A DNA stretch of 19,328 nt from Clostridiales bacterium (GTDB lineage: Bacteria; Bacillota; Clostridia; Lachnospirales; Lachnospiraceae): the NCBI GenBank assembly GCA_019416265.1, contig DXXQ01000136.1, positions 1 to 19,328 of the forward strand, read 5' to 3'. Every line of letters starts with the position of its first letter. Within the stretch, counting starts at the first letter, position 1. Both the position numbers and the translations under genes were made by a program. This document shows, in pieces, positions 1-8,219 of this stretch. The notes beneath the pieces were generated by a model that was given only the letters and a program-made list of their open reading frames with translations, searched no databases and was not told where the DNA came from.

Positions 1-295
1 GAGCAGTAAAAAACATTATGATATAAAGAACAATGCAAACCACAAAATTAAAATAGAAAACCGATGAGAAGTCCAAATCATCCGCATTCTTCTTTTGAAT
101 TAACGCTGTTCCAAGTCCACTATCCACGAATACTTGTAAAATGCTAGTAAATACAGTAGCAAGTGCAACTACACCGTAATCTTCAGGAGTAAGAATTCGC
201 GCAAGAACAATAGAAACGATAAAGGTCACAAGTTGAGCTCCACAGCGCTCTGCAAAACGCCAAATAAAATTATTTATAAAAGATTTATTATTCAC
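1..295 (-). CDS. wzx: Wzx-type polysaccharide flippase, 3' end outside the window
   Basis: Reading the minus strand from a GTG at 295 gives 98 open codons to the window edge, starting MNNKSFINNFIWRFAERCGA. This N-terminus, followed by an LARxLTPEDYGVVALA stretch and hydrophobic segments near residues 20-35 and 80-98, is typical of the PST/MATE-like oligosaccharide flippases (Wzx/RfbX family), which move undecaprenyl-linked repeat units across the membrane. I chose the GTG because a GAGGAG lies 11 bases upstream and because the start overlaps the last codons of the preceding glycosyltransferase by 8 bases, as expected for translational coupling. Most of the protein (normally about 450-500 residues) lies outside the window. 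Family assignment is firm; the transported unit is unknown. Confidence 0.88.
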   Translation of the reverse strand, partial: MNNKSFINNFIWRFAERCGAQLVTFIVSIVLARILTPEDYGVVALATVFTSILQVFVDSGLGTALIQKKNADDLDFSSVFYFNFVVCIVLYIIMFFTA

Positions 296-1514
296 TTTGA
301 ATTATTCTCCTCAACCGACTACTTATCAAAAGTCCCACCAATCGAATATGGCTTATCACTATTCTCTCTTTGGGGTAGCACAGTTTTTCACCCGGATAGT
401 AATTGTTATCTGTATTCTTGAAATAATACAAGTGCTCTTTATAATAATCGTTGTTGTTTTTTCGTTTTTCTAGCGAAATGTCATTTTTGTTATATCTCTT
501 ATCAATAAGAATTCTTTCTAATGTCCTATCTATACGCTCACATACTCCCCCTTCTTCTCTAAAAAGTATATTTTGCGTGTCGATTCCCAAAACACCATTT
601 GACATGAAATCTCGTGCATCGACCACAATTGTAAATACTCCTTCTTGTGCAGCCAAACTTGCGCAACCGGATCCCGCTATTACAACATCTATTTTAGAAA
701 ATAACCTGCGCGGTATTGGAACTAATGAACCTGTAAACGTCAGTGAAAGATTTTCATTACAACGCAAGCACTTTTTTATTCTAGCGATATCCTCTTTTGA
801 TGCATCTCCAACAAATATAAAATTAATGCTTCCACTATTAGTTTCAGCAAATCTTTTTACTCCATCAATGACGCATTCTACGCCTTCTTTATTTGCTCTT
901 CCAATGTACGCAATATTGTAATTTTTTCGTTCTATGCATTCAATTCGTGGGTTCAAAACATCCTGAACTGGATCATCTCCAGCAGCAACAAATATTTTTG
1001 TATCATCCGAACAACTATAACTTTTGCCGAACAAAGCTCCAGCAGATTTCTCAGATATAAACGCCATTTCATTCCGTTTATATTTGTATTTAAAAAAGTC
1101 CAAATAATCTTTATAATACTTTCCTTTACCAAAAAAGACTTCATTGCAGCACAGACAAACATGTTTCCCTTGAGTGGCTTCCGCAAAAAGTTCTCCCCAT
1201 ATAGCAACTTTATCATAATGCGATTCCACATATACTGTGTCTCCCAATTGATAATCAATTGCTTTTTTCATCTTATTAATCGCATGCTTGATAATGGTCT
1301 TATTTAATCGATTTGGGAGATAAAACAATTCAGCAATATTCCCATTTCTAAATCTATCTAAAGCTGGAAACACACAAGACTTGTTTTTTTGACTGTAATA
1401 AAAAACCGACACTTGCCAGCCAGTATCAATTAAATGTTTTGATTTTCCTGCAAGATATGCCTGTATGCCACCAAGCAGTGTAATATCGCATGTTATAAAC
1501 ACATATTTTTTCAT
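288..1514 (-). CDS. Divergent GT-B (GT4-like) glycosyltransferase
   Basis: The 408-residue product begins MKKYVFITCDITLLGGIQAYLAGKSKHL. The GGIQAY segment sits where GT4-type enzymes carry their N-terminal acceptor-side glycine loop. The C-terminal half has an IAYIGRANKEGVECVIDGVKRF stretch, comparable to the start of the GT-B donor domain, then FIFVGDA and a DVVIAGSGCASLAAQEGV segment. It lacks a clean EX7E donor motif, so it is divergent and its donor cannot be guessed. A basic C-terminal tail ends in RRIIQSE. Its ATG shares ATGA with the stop of the upstream ATP-grasp gene, and its end overlaps the flippase start, so it is coupled on both sides. Its DNA is very AT-rich (12/60 G+C at 1081-1140). 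It presumably adds one sugar to the repeat unit. Polysaccharide modification is a less likely alternative. Confidence 0.7.
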   Translation of the reverse strand: MKKYVFITCDITLLGGIQAYLAGKSKHLIDTGWQVSVFYYSQKNKSCVFPALDRFRNGNIAELFYLPNRLNKTIIKHAINKMKKAIDYQLGDTVYVESHYDKVAIWGELFAEATQGKHVCLCCNEVFFGKGKYYKDYLDFFKYKYKRNEMAFISEKSAGALFGKSYSCSDDTKIFVAAGDDPVQDVLNPRIECIERKNYNIAYIGRANKEGVECVIDGVKRFAETNSGSINFIFVGDASKEDIARIKKCLRCNENLSLTFTGSLVPIPRRLFSKIDVVIAGSGCASLAAQEGVFTIVVDARDFMSNGVLGIDTQNILFREEGGVCERIDRTLERILIDKRYNKNDISLEKRKNNNDYYKEHLYYFKNTDNNYYPGEKLCYPKERIVISHIRLVGLLISSRLRRIIQSE

Positions 1515-2530
1515 TTCTTGTTTCCCGTCCTTCTGCCATTCGGAAGTCTAAATAGTTTACCCAAATCATAATCTGCACTGTCAGGTGTAAATCTATCCGC
1601 ACCTCCGGCAGGTGTAAAAGTCATTTCGCCAAAGTACACTTTTCCATCAACTTCATAAAGATCAACTCTAACATATGGAAATCCAGCGCTCAGCTTTGTC
1701 GCAACACAAATCATCTCGTCAAAGCAGGATGGCTTATTGGGTCTTGTTGCAGCATTTTTAATTTTTGACTCCTCAGGCTCATCTACAAAATCCTGATGTA
1801 CCCATTCCATATCAAAAAAATCAATACTTTCATTTAAAGATCTATCACAAATGACTTCACAATAATAAGGTTTACCAGAAAAGCAATGAAACTTATAATC
1901 ATTAAGATCTTTGCTTTTTTTATCAGTCATAAGTTGCTCTGCAATAATCCGTCTGGGTATGTTTAGATATTGCATTTCAAATCCACCGAGACAAAATGCA
2001 AAATTTTCTTTCAACCAATCTTCCAGTATTATTCTTGTCTCGTTAATATCAAGTTCCTTCTTATCTCTAACTATTAGATTCATTTTACTGCCATGATTTC
2101 CTTTAAGAACAAAACTACTCGGCAGCTTATTAAAGTCTATCTCTTCTACCGTCTCCCATACGCCTAACAATGGTATCAAATATTCTTTTCCTATTTTTTC
2201 TTCTACCCAATCTCTTACCAAATATTTATCTGCAAGCTTTGTCTCTAATTCGGAAAATCCATATAATTTCATCCATTGTATTTTTTCGGTAAATCTTTGA
2301 GGGTCTACAAAATTACACTCGTGCCCAGTTTGAACTTTATACCATTTTCCAAGTTCTTTTTCATACTTATCCTTACCCAGGTTTTCAAAATATGTTTGAA
2401 CATCATAGCAAATATCATACGTTGGATATTTGTTAAAATGGAATTTACTACCTACTACTTTCAGTTTAGTTTTAAAAGTAACATGGCTTAGAAGCCATAT
2501 TAATCCATTAATTTTATGTGCTTTAGACAT
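1511..2530 (-). CDS. TupA-like ATP-grasp protein
   Basis: The 339-residue product matches the TupA-like ATP-grasp family in features I recognise: an N-terminal region with FTEKIQWMKLYG, then a KLADKYLVRDWVEEKIGKEYLIPLLGVW block, the FVLKGNHGSKMNLIV nucleotide-binding strand and loop, and a C-terminal PYVRVDLYEVDGKVYFGEMTFTPAGG block with the acidic metal/ATP residues. The family is named after a teichuronopeptide biosynthesis protein and is common in capsule loci, where it is often mislabelled as a glycosyltransferase. By fold it should form an amide or similar bond using ATP, for example attaching an amino acid to a uronic acid. That substrate is inference, though a UDP-glucuronate source is in the same cluster. 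It ends in an ATGA overlap with the next gene. Confidence 0.82.
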   Translation of the reverse strand: MSKAHKINGLIWLLSHVTFKTKLKVVGSKFHFNKYPTYDICYDVQTYFENLGKDKYEKELGKWYKVQTGHECNFVDPQRFTEKIQWMKLYGFSELETKLADKYLVRDWVEEKIGKEYLIPLLGVWETVEEIDFNKLPSSFVLKGNHGSKMNLIVRDKKELDINETRIILEDWLKENFAFCLGGFEMQYLNIPRRIIAEQLMTDKKSKDLNDYKFHCFSGKPYYCEVICDRSLNESIDFFDMEWVHQDFVDEPEESKIKNAATRPNKPSCFDEMICVATKLSAGFPYVRVDLYEVDGKVYFGEMTFTPAGGADRFTPDSADYDLGKLFRLPNGRRTGNKK

Positions 2531-2556
2531 TTCAAGTCCCTTTCCTATATTTATTA

Positions 2557-3444
2557 TTAATAAATTTCTCTCTTCGCTACTCTTCTGTAAATATATCTAG
2601 GTGAAGTAATAACTGCTTTTATAACCAGCCACACTGTCTGAAGTGGTTCCCCCATATCCTTTTTACGCTTTGCCATCTTCAGCAACAGTCTCGCTTTTGC
2701 TTCAGGATACCCTTTATATTCATCTGCATATTTTCGCAGTATAACGCTCAATCCAATATATGCTTTATTACTGCTCTTCGAAATTTGTACACCTTCGTGT
2801 ACCCTATAGTAATATAGCGGTTCATTTACACCTGCCAGAGTATAGTTTTTTGAAATTCTAAGCCACATTTCATAATCCTGACGCGCCGGAAGATTAATAT
2901 CAAATAAACCACCTTTAGCTAATGCATCTTTCTTAATTAATGCTTGAGAGGTAGTTCCAATATAATCATTCATTAACAACATTCTGTGGGTAATTTCTTG
3001 TTTAAACGCATCCGGATTATGATCTTTTTTTGTTGTTACTTCTCCATCATTTAGCATATAATATCCATCACAAAACACCATTCCACAGTTCTCTGTACCT
3101 TGCATTAGCTTAATTTGTTTCTCGATCTTATCTTTAAACCACACATCGTCATCATCAAGAAAAGCAACAAACTCGCCTTCAGACTCTAAAATTCCCCGAT
3201 TTCTAGAAAACTGAACGCCTTCGTTTTTTTTATTGGCAAGGTACCTTACTCGTCTATATCCACTCTCAGAAAAAAACTTCTGATTATCAAGCTGTTTCTC
3301 TGTCCCATAGCCATTGTCATCAATAATAAGTACTTCCAAATTATCAAAAGTTTGATTGTCAGCACTTTCAACAGCTTCATTTACTATTTTGATGTCTCTT
3401 CCATATGTCGTTATGATGACTGAAACTTTATTTTTTATATTCAT
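2557..3444 (-). CDS. GT2 family glycosyltransferase (GT-A fold)
   Basis: The 295-residue product opens with VSVIITTYGRDIKIVNEAVESADNQTFDNLEVLIIDDNG, the classic GT2 nucleotide-binding N-terminus. EFVAFLDDDDVWFKDKIEKQ near residue 95 carries the DXD-like metal site. The later ARQDYEMWLRISKNY segment matches the acceptor-side ED/QD-W motif of EpsE/WbbD-like family 2 enzymes. There are no membrane segments, so it should work on the inner face of the membrane on an undecaprenyl-linked intermediate. The ATG is preceded by a modest GAGGT. The gene lies 22 bases after the polymerase gene and 26 bases before the ATP-grasp gene. The sugar transferred cannot be read from the sequence. Confidence 0.88.
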   Translation of the reverse strand: MNIKNKVSVIITTYGRDIKIVNEAVESADNQTFDNLEVLIIDDNGYGTEKQLDNQKFFSESGYRRVRYLANKKNEGVQFSRNRGILESEGEFVAFLDDDDVWFKDKIEKQIKLMQGTENCGMVFCDGYYMLNDGEVTTKKDHNPDAFKQEITHRMLLMNDYIGTTSQALIKKDALAKGGLFDINLPARQDYEMWLRISKNYTLAGVNEPLYYYRVHEGVQISKSSNKAYIGLSVILRKYADEYKGYPEAKARLLLKMAKRKKDMGEPLQTVWLVIKAVITSPRYIYRRVAKREIY

Positions 3445-3466
3445 CGTTGTACCTCAACTTTCTTTT

Positions 3467-4579
3467 TCACGGCATCCAAAATTTATATGGCATTATTCCA
3501 AAGTACCCCTGTACCACTTGCGATAATAAAATCAGTGCTGCATATGAAAAACCAATGAGCTTACCCGCTGGTACCTTCCATCTGTTAATTGAATTTGTTG
3601 AACACATTACTGCAACTGAGAAAATATATGGCACAAAAAAATACTGTCCTATTCTCTGAATATCTCCCAGTAAAAATCCAAGAACATAAAAAAGTTCATG
3701 GCAATAAAAAGCCTTGTCTAACACTGCTTCCTGAACGGTATTTATCGTCTTAGAAACTTTGGATCTTTTCCTATAGTAGATATAACCTAAGGTAATATAC
3801 ACCTCCAATATTGTTCCCGCTGTGAACATTGATGTGAAATTGTATTCTCTTATATAATTCTTTGCGTAGACCGACAGAATCGGAATATACCTCACCAGGG
3901 GAATTAGCTGTGTTATGAACAGCGCACATACTGTAGGAACCACATATGATTTAAAAGCAGTCTTTTGTTTGCCTTCCTTAGATGGATTAAAATAGAAAAG
4001 CAGAACGAGTGAAATCAATGCTGAATAATGAAAAGACGTTGCTATCGCGACACATATCAAATACGGCACATACCTCTTGTTTAATAAATATTCAAGTCCC
4101 CATATTACTATCGCTATTGCAAGCGCTTGTCTAAATGTATTATAGGTTCCGTAATAATACAGGCACCCATACATAAATACGGATATGTACGGTTTTGCAA
4201 TCTTTCGATACTTCCAGCATGATAAAATAAATAGGATCTGTGTTGCCAAAGCATATATAGAAAATCCTACTCTAATGTTCTTAAATATTGATGAAGCAAA
4301 ATAAAAAATAATACCTAGTGTAGGCTCCTTGTATGTAAACATTAATGCCCGACTCAGACTTGAGTTGTTTCCAATTATGTTTACGACCGGGATATATTGC
4401 ACATAATCAATTCCAACATCATAGCGAAACATTGCCGGAATCGCAAAAATACAAATTGTCACAATGATAAAAACTTTGCTCATGGAATGATACCGATAAG
4501 CAAGATACATTGAGAATGTTCCGAGTAGTACAATATTTATGTATAGTAAAATTGATGTAGTTTGATTTAACTCAATCAC
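3467..4579 (-). CDS. epsG: EpsG-like polysaccharide polymerase (Wzy role)
   Basis: This 370-residue polytopic membrane protein has about ten hydrophobic segments. Motifs typical of the EpsG family are present: MFRYDVGIDYVQY near residue 50, a central YGTYNTFRQALAIAIVIWGLEYL block, and SFHYSALISLVLLFY, in which the conserved FHxSAL is clear. EpsG-family proteins act as the Wzy-type polymerase in Gram-positive exopolysaccharide systems, joining repeat units outside the membrane. The start is a GTG in a GTGA overlap with the stop of the upstream glycosyltransferase (4576-4579), which fixes the start. No other polymerase candidate is visible in the window. The symbol is given by family, not by orthology. 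Confidence 0.85.
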   Translation of the reverse strand: MIELNQTTSILLYINIVLLGTFSMYLAYRYHSMSKVFIIVTICIFAIPAMFRYDVGIDYVQYIPVVNIIGNNSSLSRALMFTYKEPTLGIIFYFASSIFKNIRVGFSIYALATQILFILSCWKYRKIAKPYISVFMYGCLYYYGTYNTFRQALAIAIVIWGLEYLLNKRYVPYLICVAIATSFHYSALISLVLLFYFNPSKEGKQKTAFKSYVVPTVCALFITQLIPLVRYIPILSVYAKNYIREYNFTSMFTAGTILEVYITLGYIYYRKRSKVSKTINTVQEAVLDKAFYCHELFYVLGFLLGDIQRIGQYFFVPYIFSVAVMCSTNSINRWKVPAGKLIGFSYAALILLSQVVQGYFGIMPYKFWMP

Positions 4580-5682
4580 TCTTTTTTCTCCGTTTCATCA
4601 AATAATTCTTCAAGTACTTGAATATGACCTTTAACAATGTTATCCACTGTATTTGTTTGCATTTTATTGATGTTAGCAAGACTCATTTGTCTGCATAGCT
4701 CTTCATTATCCCTTAACGTTAAGATCTTATTTACCAACGCCTCTGTATCATCAACATCAATAATGTAGCCGTTTTCTCCGTCTTTAATAAGTTCTACGCC
4801 CGCCACGCATCTCTTTGTTGTTATGACTGGAAGGCCATTCGCCATAGCCTCATTGATTACAAGCCCCCATGTATCACCACGAGTCATAAGCACAAAAAGG
4901 TCTGCTGCGTTGTAGTATTCTCTCAGTTCATCCTTGCCTAGAAAATCAACAAAATGAACATTTGAAAGATTATGTACTTCTTTATACTGTTTATTATCCG
5001 CAGACGGTTCACCACCGATAATATAAAAGTCTACGGACTTACCGATTTTTTCTGCTGCCTTCAGTACAATATCAAAACCTTTGCATTCAATATGTCTGCC
5101 AACCGTAACAACATTAAATTTTCCAGTCATTCCGATTTCCTCTTTCAGGCAGTTTTTCTCAGCATCAGTCAAGAGTTTCTTATTGATATCTTCCTGATGA
5201 AGTGAAGTGAAATTATGTAAATGTATTCTTTTACTGTCTGCCCCATAGTATTCAAAGTATTTCACTGCTGACTGGCCACCAGCAAAATACCCCACTGCTC
5301 CCCGCATCAAAAAGGATTTTACTGCTTTCTTTAACGGATTAGACTCCTCAATATCATTGCATCCATCACAATTAAGAAAAAAAGGAATACGTCTTATTTT
5401 GCAAATTAATTCTAGTAAAATAGAATATTTCAGGGAATTGTTATAGATTATCGCCGCATCAAAATCTTTAATAAACTTCACATCATTCCAAAATTGCTTT
5501 TTTCCCTTTTTTGTAGACAACATCTCGCAATCTACTGCAATTCTGGAAAGCCATTCTTGCGTTCGTTGTGCGTCTTGTTCGATTTCAAAATATATCTTTG
5601 AATTCCATTTACGAGCAATTCCAGCAAACACCTCCACACGATATGGGGCTGGAAATTCTCCTATAATCAACAGCTTTTTCAC
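4576..5682 (-). CDS. GT4 family glycosyltransferase
   Basis: The 368-residue product starts MKKLLIIGEFPAPYRVEVFAGIARKW, a Rossmann-like N-terminal GT-B domain with the PAPYR motif seen in several GT4 capsule enzymes. The C-terminal donor domain has FNVVTVGRHIECKGFDIVLKAAEKI, then VHFVDFLGKDELREYYNAADLFVLMT and TWGLVINEAMANGLPVITT, whose two glutamates form the EX7E signature of retaining GT4 enzymes. The start codon is GTG with a GAGGTGA about five bases upstream. The gene begins four bases after the acetyltransferase gene and overlaps the polymerase gene by four. Donor and linkage are unknown. Confidence 0.88.
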   Translation of the reverse strand: MKKLLIIGEFPAPYRVEVFAGIARKWNSKIYFEIEQDAQRTQEWLSRIAVDCEMLSTKKGKKQFWNDVKFIKDFDAAIIYNNSLKYSILLELICKIRRIPFFLNCDGCNDIEESNPLKKAVKSFLMRGAVGYFAGGQSAVKYFEYYGADSKRIHLHNFTSLHQEDINKKLLTDAEKNCLKEEIGMTGKFNVVTVGRHIECKGFDIVLKAAEKIGKSVDFYIIGGEPSADNKQYKEVHNLSNVHFVDFLGKDELREYYNAADLFVLMTRGDTWGLVINEAMANGLPVITTKRCVAGVELIKDGENGYIIDVDDTEALVNKILTLRDNEELCRQMSLANINKMQTNTVDNIVKGHIQVLEELFDETEKKE

Positions 5683-5686
5683 AGAA

Positions 5687-6322
5687 TCACCTCTTCCATG
5701 CTTCGATTAGTTCAGATGGCACTGTAAACTTCTCTGCATATTTTTCAATTTTATTGTCGTCCCATTCCCACCATTTCATTTTTTCGAGTGCATCAATAGT
5801 TTCATCCTCAAACCTTTTACGAATCAGTCTTGCCGGATTTCCAGCCCATATTTCATACGGACCAATATCCTTTGTCACAATGGAGCCCATTCCAATCACT
5901 GCTCCATCCGCAATCTTTACACCGGCTTTAATCATAACTCGATTACCAATCCAAACATCGTTTCCAATAGTTGTTCGTTTGAAAATCTCGAATTCGTTCC
6001 GAGCAAAATTCTTTTTCATAATATTTTCCCATTTATGGAAAACTGGAGATGTTGACACCCAATCCGTCGGATGCGAAGTTCCTCCTATGTAACAGTCTGT
6101 TGATATTGAAGTGAAGCTGCCAATATCCGTATCACTAACAAAACTGTTGTTTCCTATATATGAATATTTTCCAATCTTACCTCGGTAAAATCGTACTCCA
6201 GAGCAAATCGCCGCTGTCTTATCGACTACAGCTTCCTGAAGAACACAAAATAGTGCGATATGACTTACTAACCGTTTAGGTAAAGATAATATGTTCTTTA
6301 ACAGAACCAGTAGTCGTCTCAT
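5687..6322 (-). CDS. CatB-like hexapeptide acetyltransferase
   Basis: The 211-residue product is a left-handed beta-helix acyltransferase. Hexapeptide repeats begin near residue 45 (GKIGKYSYIGNNSFVSDTDIGSFTSIS) and resume in IGNDVWIGNRVMIKAGVKIADGAVIGMGSIVTKDI. The IGGTSHPTDWVSTSPVF insert carries the histidine expected to be catalytic, and the end has the xenobiotic-acetyltransferase pattern WAGNPARLIRKRF followed by WWEWDDNKIEKYA. Such enzymes O- or N-acetylate sugars using acetyl-CoA. In this setting it most likely acetylates the repeat unit or an amino-sugar precursor. A GAGGAG lies six bases before the ATG, and the gene starts 12 bases after the GT2 gene upstream. Confidence 0.87.
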   Translation of the reverse strand: MRRLLVLLKNILSLPKRLVSHIALFCVLQEAVVDKTAAICSGVRFYRGKIGKYSYIGNNSFVSDTDIGSFTSISTDCYIGGTSHPTDWVSTSPVFHKWENIMKKNFARNEFEIFKRTTIGNDVWIGNRVMIKAGVKIADGAVIGMGSIVTKDIGPYEIWAGNPARLIRKRFEDETIDALEKMKWWEWDDNKIEKYAEKFTVPSELIEAWKR

Positions 6323-6334
6323 TCCTGTCTCCTC

Positions 6335-7240
6335 TTATGCTTTCAAGTCTCCCTGTGGCTTCATCTTGGTACCCTTTTTCTCGCATTCATAAATCTTGGC
6401 ATCTACCAAAAAGCGATACCAATACGCCTGCAGGAAGTGAAATATCTTTCCTTCTGGCCCGTCTAAAAAGCCCAGCTTAATGTAATACCGATAGATGAAA
6501 TACAGATGCGCACGAAAGAACTTCGGCAATCTATAATAGCCACTATTCTTTACCACGCGCTTTATCTTTGCCTGTCCAGATGATGTACCATCCTGTTCCA
6601 GGCTTTCATCCATCGCATTTTCAAGTGTCATCTGGTGATCCAACACTTCCCGGTTGCTATACCAGTTGTGTTTTGCTGTCCACCATTCCAAATCTTTCTG
6701 ATTGTTGTCAATCAAATCATGCTTGAACTCAACAGTTGTTCCTTCTGATAGGATCATGTGCTCATCCATGATTTTCATCTCACAGGAAGCTTTACCTGTA
6801 CGGAAAATACGGAGTAGCAACTCCGGGTAACGGCCACCATGCTTGATCCAACGCCCCATAAAATAAACTCTGCGTCGAAGGATAATACCATTCACAGGTG
6901 CCTTTACCTTCGGAAGTTTTTCATCAATTTCTGCCGCCAAATCTTCCATGATTTCTTCATCTGCATCCATGCGCATTGACCATTCTGTGTCAATGCCAGT
7001 ATTCTGAAGTCCCCAGTTCAGCTGATCCGCATAAGAGATCCACTTGTTCTGGTAGAAATCCAAACTAGATCCAATCTTTTGAAGTTCCGTATTCAATTCC
7101 TTGCACAGTGCTTCCGTTCCGTCTGTACTGAAGCTGTCTACGATAACAAATCTCTTCGCAACTCCACGAAAAGATTCTACGCACTTTCTAAGATTCTTCT
7201 CTTCGTTTTTCGTAAGAATCACAACTGTTAAATCTGTCAT
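6335..7240 (-). CDS. GT2 glycosyltransferase, second of a tandem pair
   Basis: From the ATG at 7240 the product has 301 residues, starting MTDLTVVILTKNEEKNLRKCVESF. It is a clear paralogue of the gene just upstream: both share LTKNEExNL, a DADEE metal motif and the long block VNGxILRRRVYFMGRW, and both end YWYRFLVDAKIYECEKKG-like. The family resembles WaaE/KdtX-type GT2 enzymes. An alternative GTG start at 7270 would add ten residues (MSLHRNGGGS), but the paralogue begins at MANLTI, matching MTDLTV, so I prefer 7240. The ribosome site before this ATG is poor (GGCGGTGGCAGC). Its translation may therefore depend on ribosomes arriving from upstream, which makes the G tract at 7308-7317 relevant. 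Confidence 0.87.
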   Translation of the reverse strand: MTDLTVVILTKNEEKNLRKCVESFRGVAKRFVIVDSFSTDGTEALCKELNTELQKIGSSLDFYQNKWISYADQLNWGLQNTGIDTEWSMRMDADEEIMEDLAAEIDEKLPKVKAPVNGIILRRRVYFMGRWIKHGGRYPELLLRIFRTGKASCEMKIMDEHMILSEGTTVEFKHDLIDNNQKDLEWWTAKHNWYSNREVLDHQMTLENAMDESLEQDGTSSGQAKIKRVVKNSGYYRLPKFFRAHLYFIYRYYIKLGFLDGPEGKIFHFLQAYWYRFLVDAKIYECEKKGTKMKPQGDLKA

Positions 7241-7294
7241 GCTGCCACCGCCATTTCTGTGCAGTGACACACACTATATATAAAGGCATCCCGA

Positions 7295-8209
7295 TTAGTC
7301 GGTGTTACCCCCCCCCCTAATTTTGGAAGAGGTTGCCTCTAATGCTCCTTGCTTTTCCATCTTTACTCCCAACTTCTCGCATTCATAGATCTTGGCATCT
7401 ACCAAATAGCGATACCAGTATGCCTGCAGGAATGTATAAATCTTTCCTTCTGTACCATCCAAAAAGCCGAGTCTGAAATAATATCTGTAAATAAAATACA
7501 AATGCGCCCGGAAGAACTTCGGTAAACTATAATAGCCGTGGTTCTTCACAAAACGCTTTACCTTAGCTTGCATTGACGTCGAGGTTTCTTCCACAGATTC
7601 CTCTCCATTTGCAACATCCGACTTCATTTGCTGATCCAGCACTTCTTTATTGGAATACCAGTTATGCTTATTGATCCACCATTCCAAAGATTTGTTATTA
7701 TTATCGGAAAAGTCATTTTTGAAAGTAACCACATCACCATCTGTAACAATAAGGTGCTCATCCATGAGCTTCATCTCAGACATTCCGTGACCCACACGGA
7801 AAATTCTCAGCAAAAGTTCCGGATACTTGCCACCATGTTTAAGCCATCTTCCCATGAAATAAACTCTACGGCGAAGAATTACACCGTTCACTTTTGCCGG
7901 AAGATTATCCAGCTTTTCGTCAATCTCATCTGCCAGTTCTGGAGTAAACTCCTCATCTGCATCGACCTTCATCACCCACTCTGTCTGCAGGTTGATATTA
8001 TCCAGTGCCCAGTTAAACTGCGCAGCATGATTTTCAAACTGATGCTCATAAACTTCTGCACCGAGTGACTTCGCCAGTTCCACTGTTTTGTCAGTCGAAT
8101 ATGAATCAACAATCACAATACGCTGTGCCACACCTTTAAAAGATGCAATGCACTTTTCTAAGTTTTGCTCCTCATTCTTTGTGAGGATAATAATTGTTAA
8201 ATTTGCCAT
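7295..8209 (-). CDS. GT2 glycosyltransferase with G-tract tail, first of a tandem pair
   Basis: The 304-residue product starts MANLTIIILTKNEEQNLEKC and has VMKVDADEEFTPELADEID as its metal site. It shares the same central and C-terminal blocks as its downstream paralogue. The shared fold ends at QGALEA (QGDLKA in the paralogue). Here an extra tail, TSSKIRGGGNTD, follows and is encoded across ten consecutive G. The tail is therefore outside the conserved enzyme and its length depends on the tract. The ATG has GAGGAA overlapping the stop of the acyltransferase gene ten bases upstream. The two paralogues probably add similar sugars in sequence, or one has diverged in acceptor. A WaaE-like role is by family only. 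Confidence 0.87.
   Translation of the reverse strand: MANLTIIILTKNEEQNLEKCIASFKGVAQRIVIVDSYSTDKTVELAKSLGAEVYEHQFENHAAQFNWALDNINLQTEWVMKVDADEEFTPELADEIDEKLDNLPAKVNGVILRRRVYFMGRWLKHGGKYPELLLRIFRVGHGMSEMKLMDEHLIVTDGDVVTFKNDFSDNNNKSLEWWINKHNWYSNKEVLDQQMKSDVANGEESVEETSTSMQAKVKRFVKNHGYYSLPKFFRAHLYFIYRYYFRLGFLDGTEGKIYTFLQAYWYRYLVDAKIYECEKLGVKMEKQGALEATSSKIRGGGNTD
7308..7317 (-). repeat. Run of ten G (coding strand) near the 3' end of the GT2 gene
   Basis: Ten C on the plus strand are ten G in the mRNA sense. They encode the R-G-G-G part of the C-terminal tail. With ten G the frame stops at 7295, 54 bases short of the next ATG. With nine (or twelve) it would run on for about 22 more residues and stop inside an ATGA overlap with the next gene. 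With eight or eleven it would hit TAA directly after the tract. Homopolymer runs of this length are classic slippage sites and also a place where assemblies err. Confidence 0.85.
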
Positions 8210-8219
8210 TCTATTTTCC

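Noticed and set aside
953..1258. A 101-codon minus-strand ORF inside the GT-B gene
   Set aside because: It is another frame of the 408-residue glycosyltransferase, which is coupled to both neighbours.
7241..7270. GTG start at 7270 adding ten residues to the second GT2 enzyme
   Set aside because: The paralogue aligns from the ATG at 7240, and the added residues (MSLHRNGGGS) are unlike the family.
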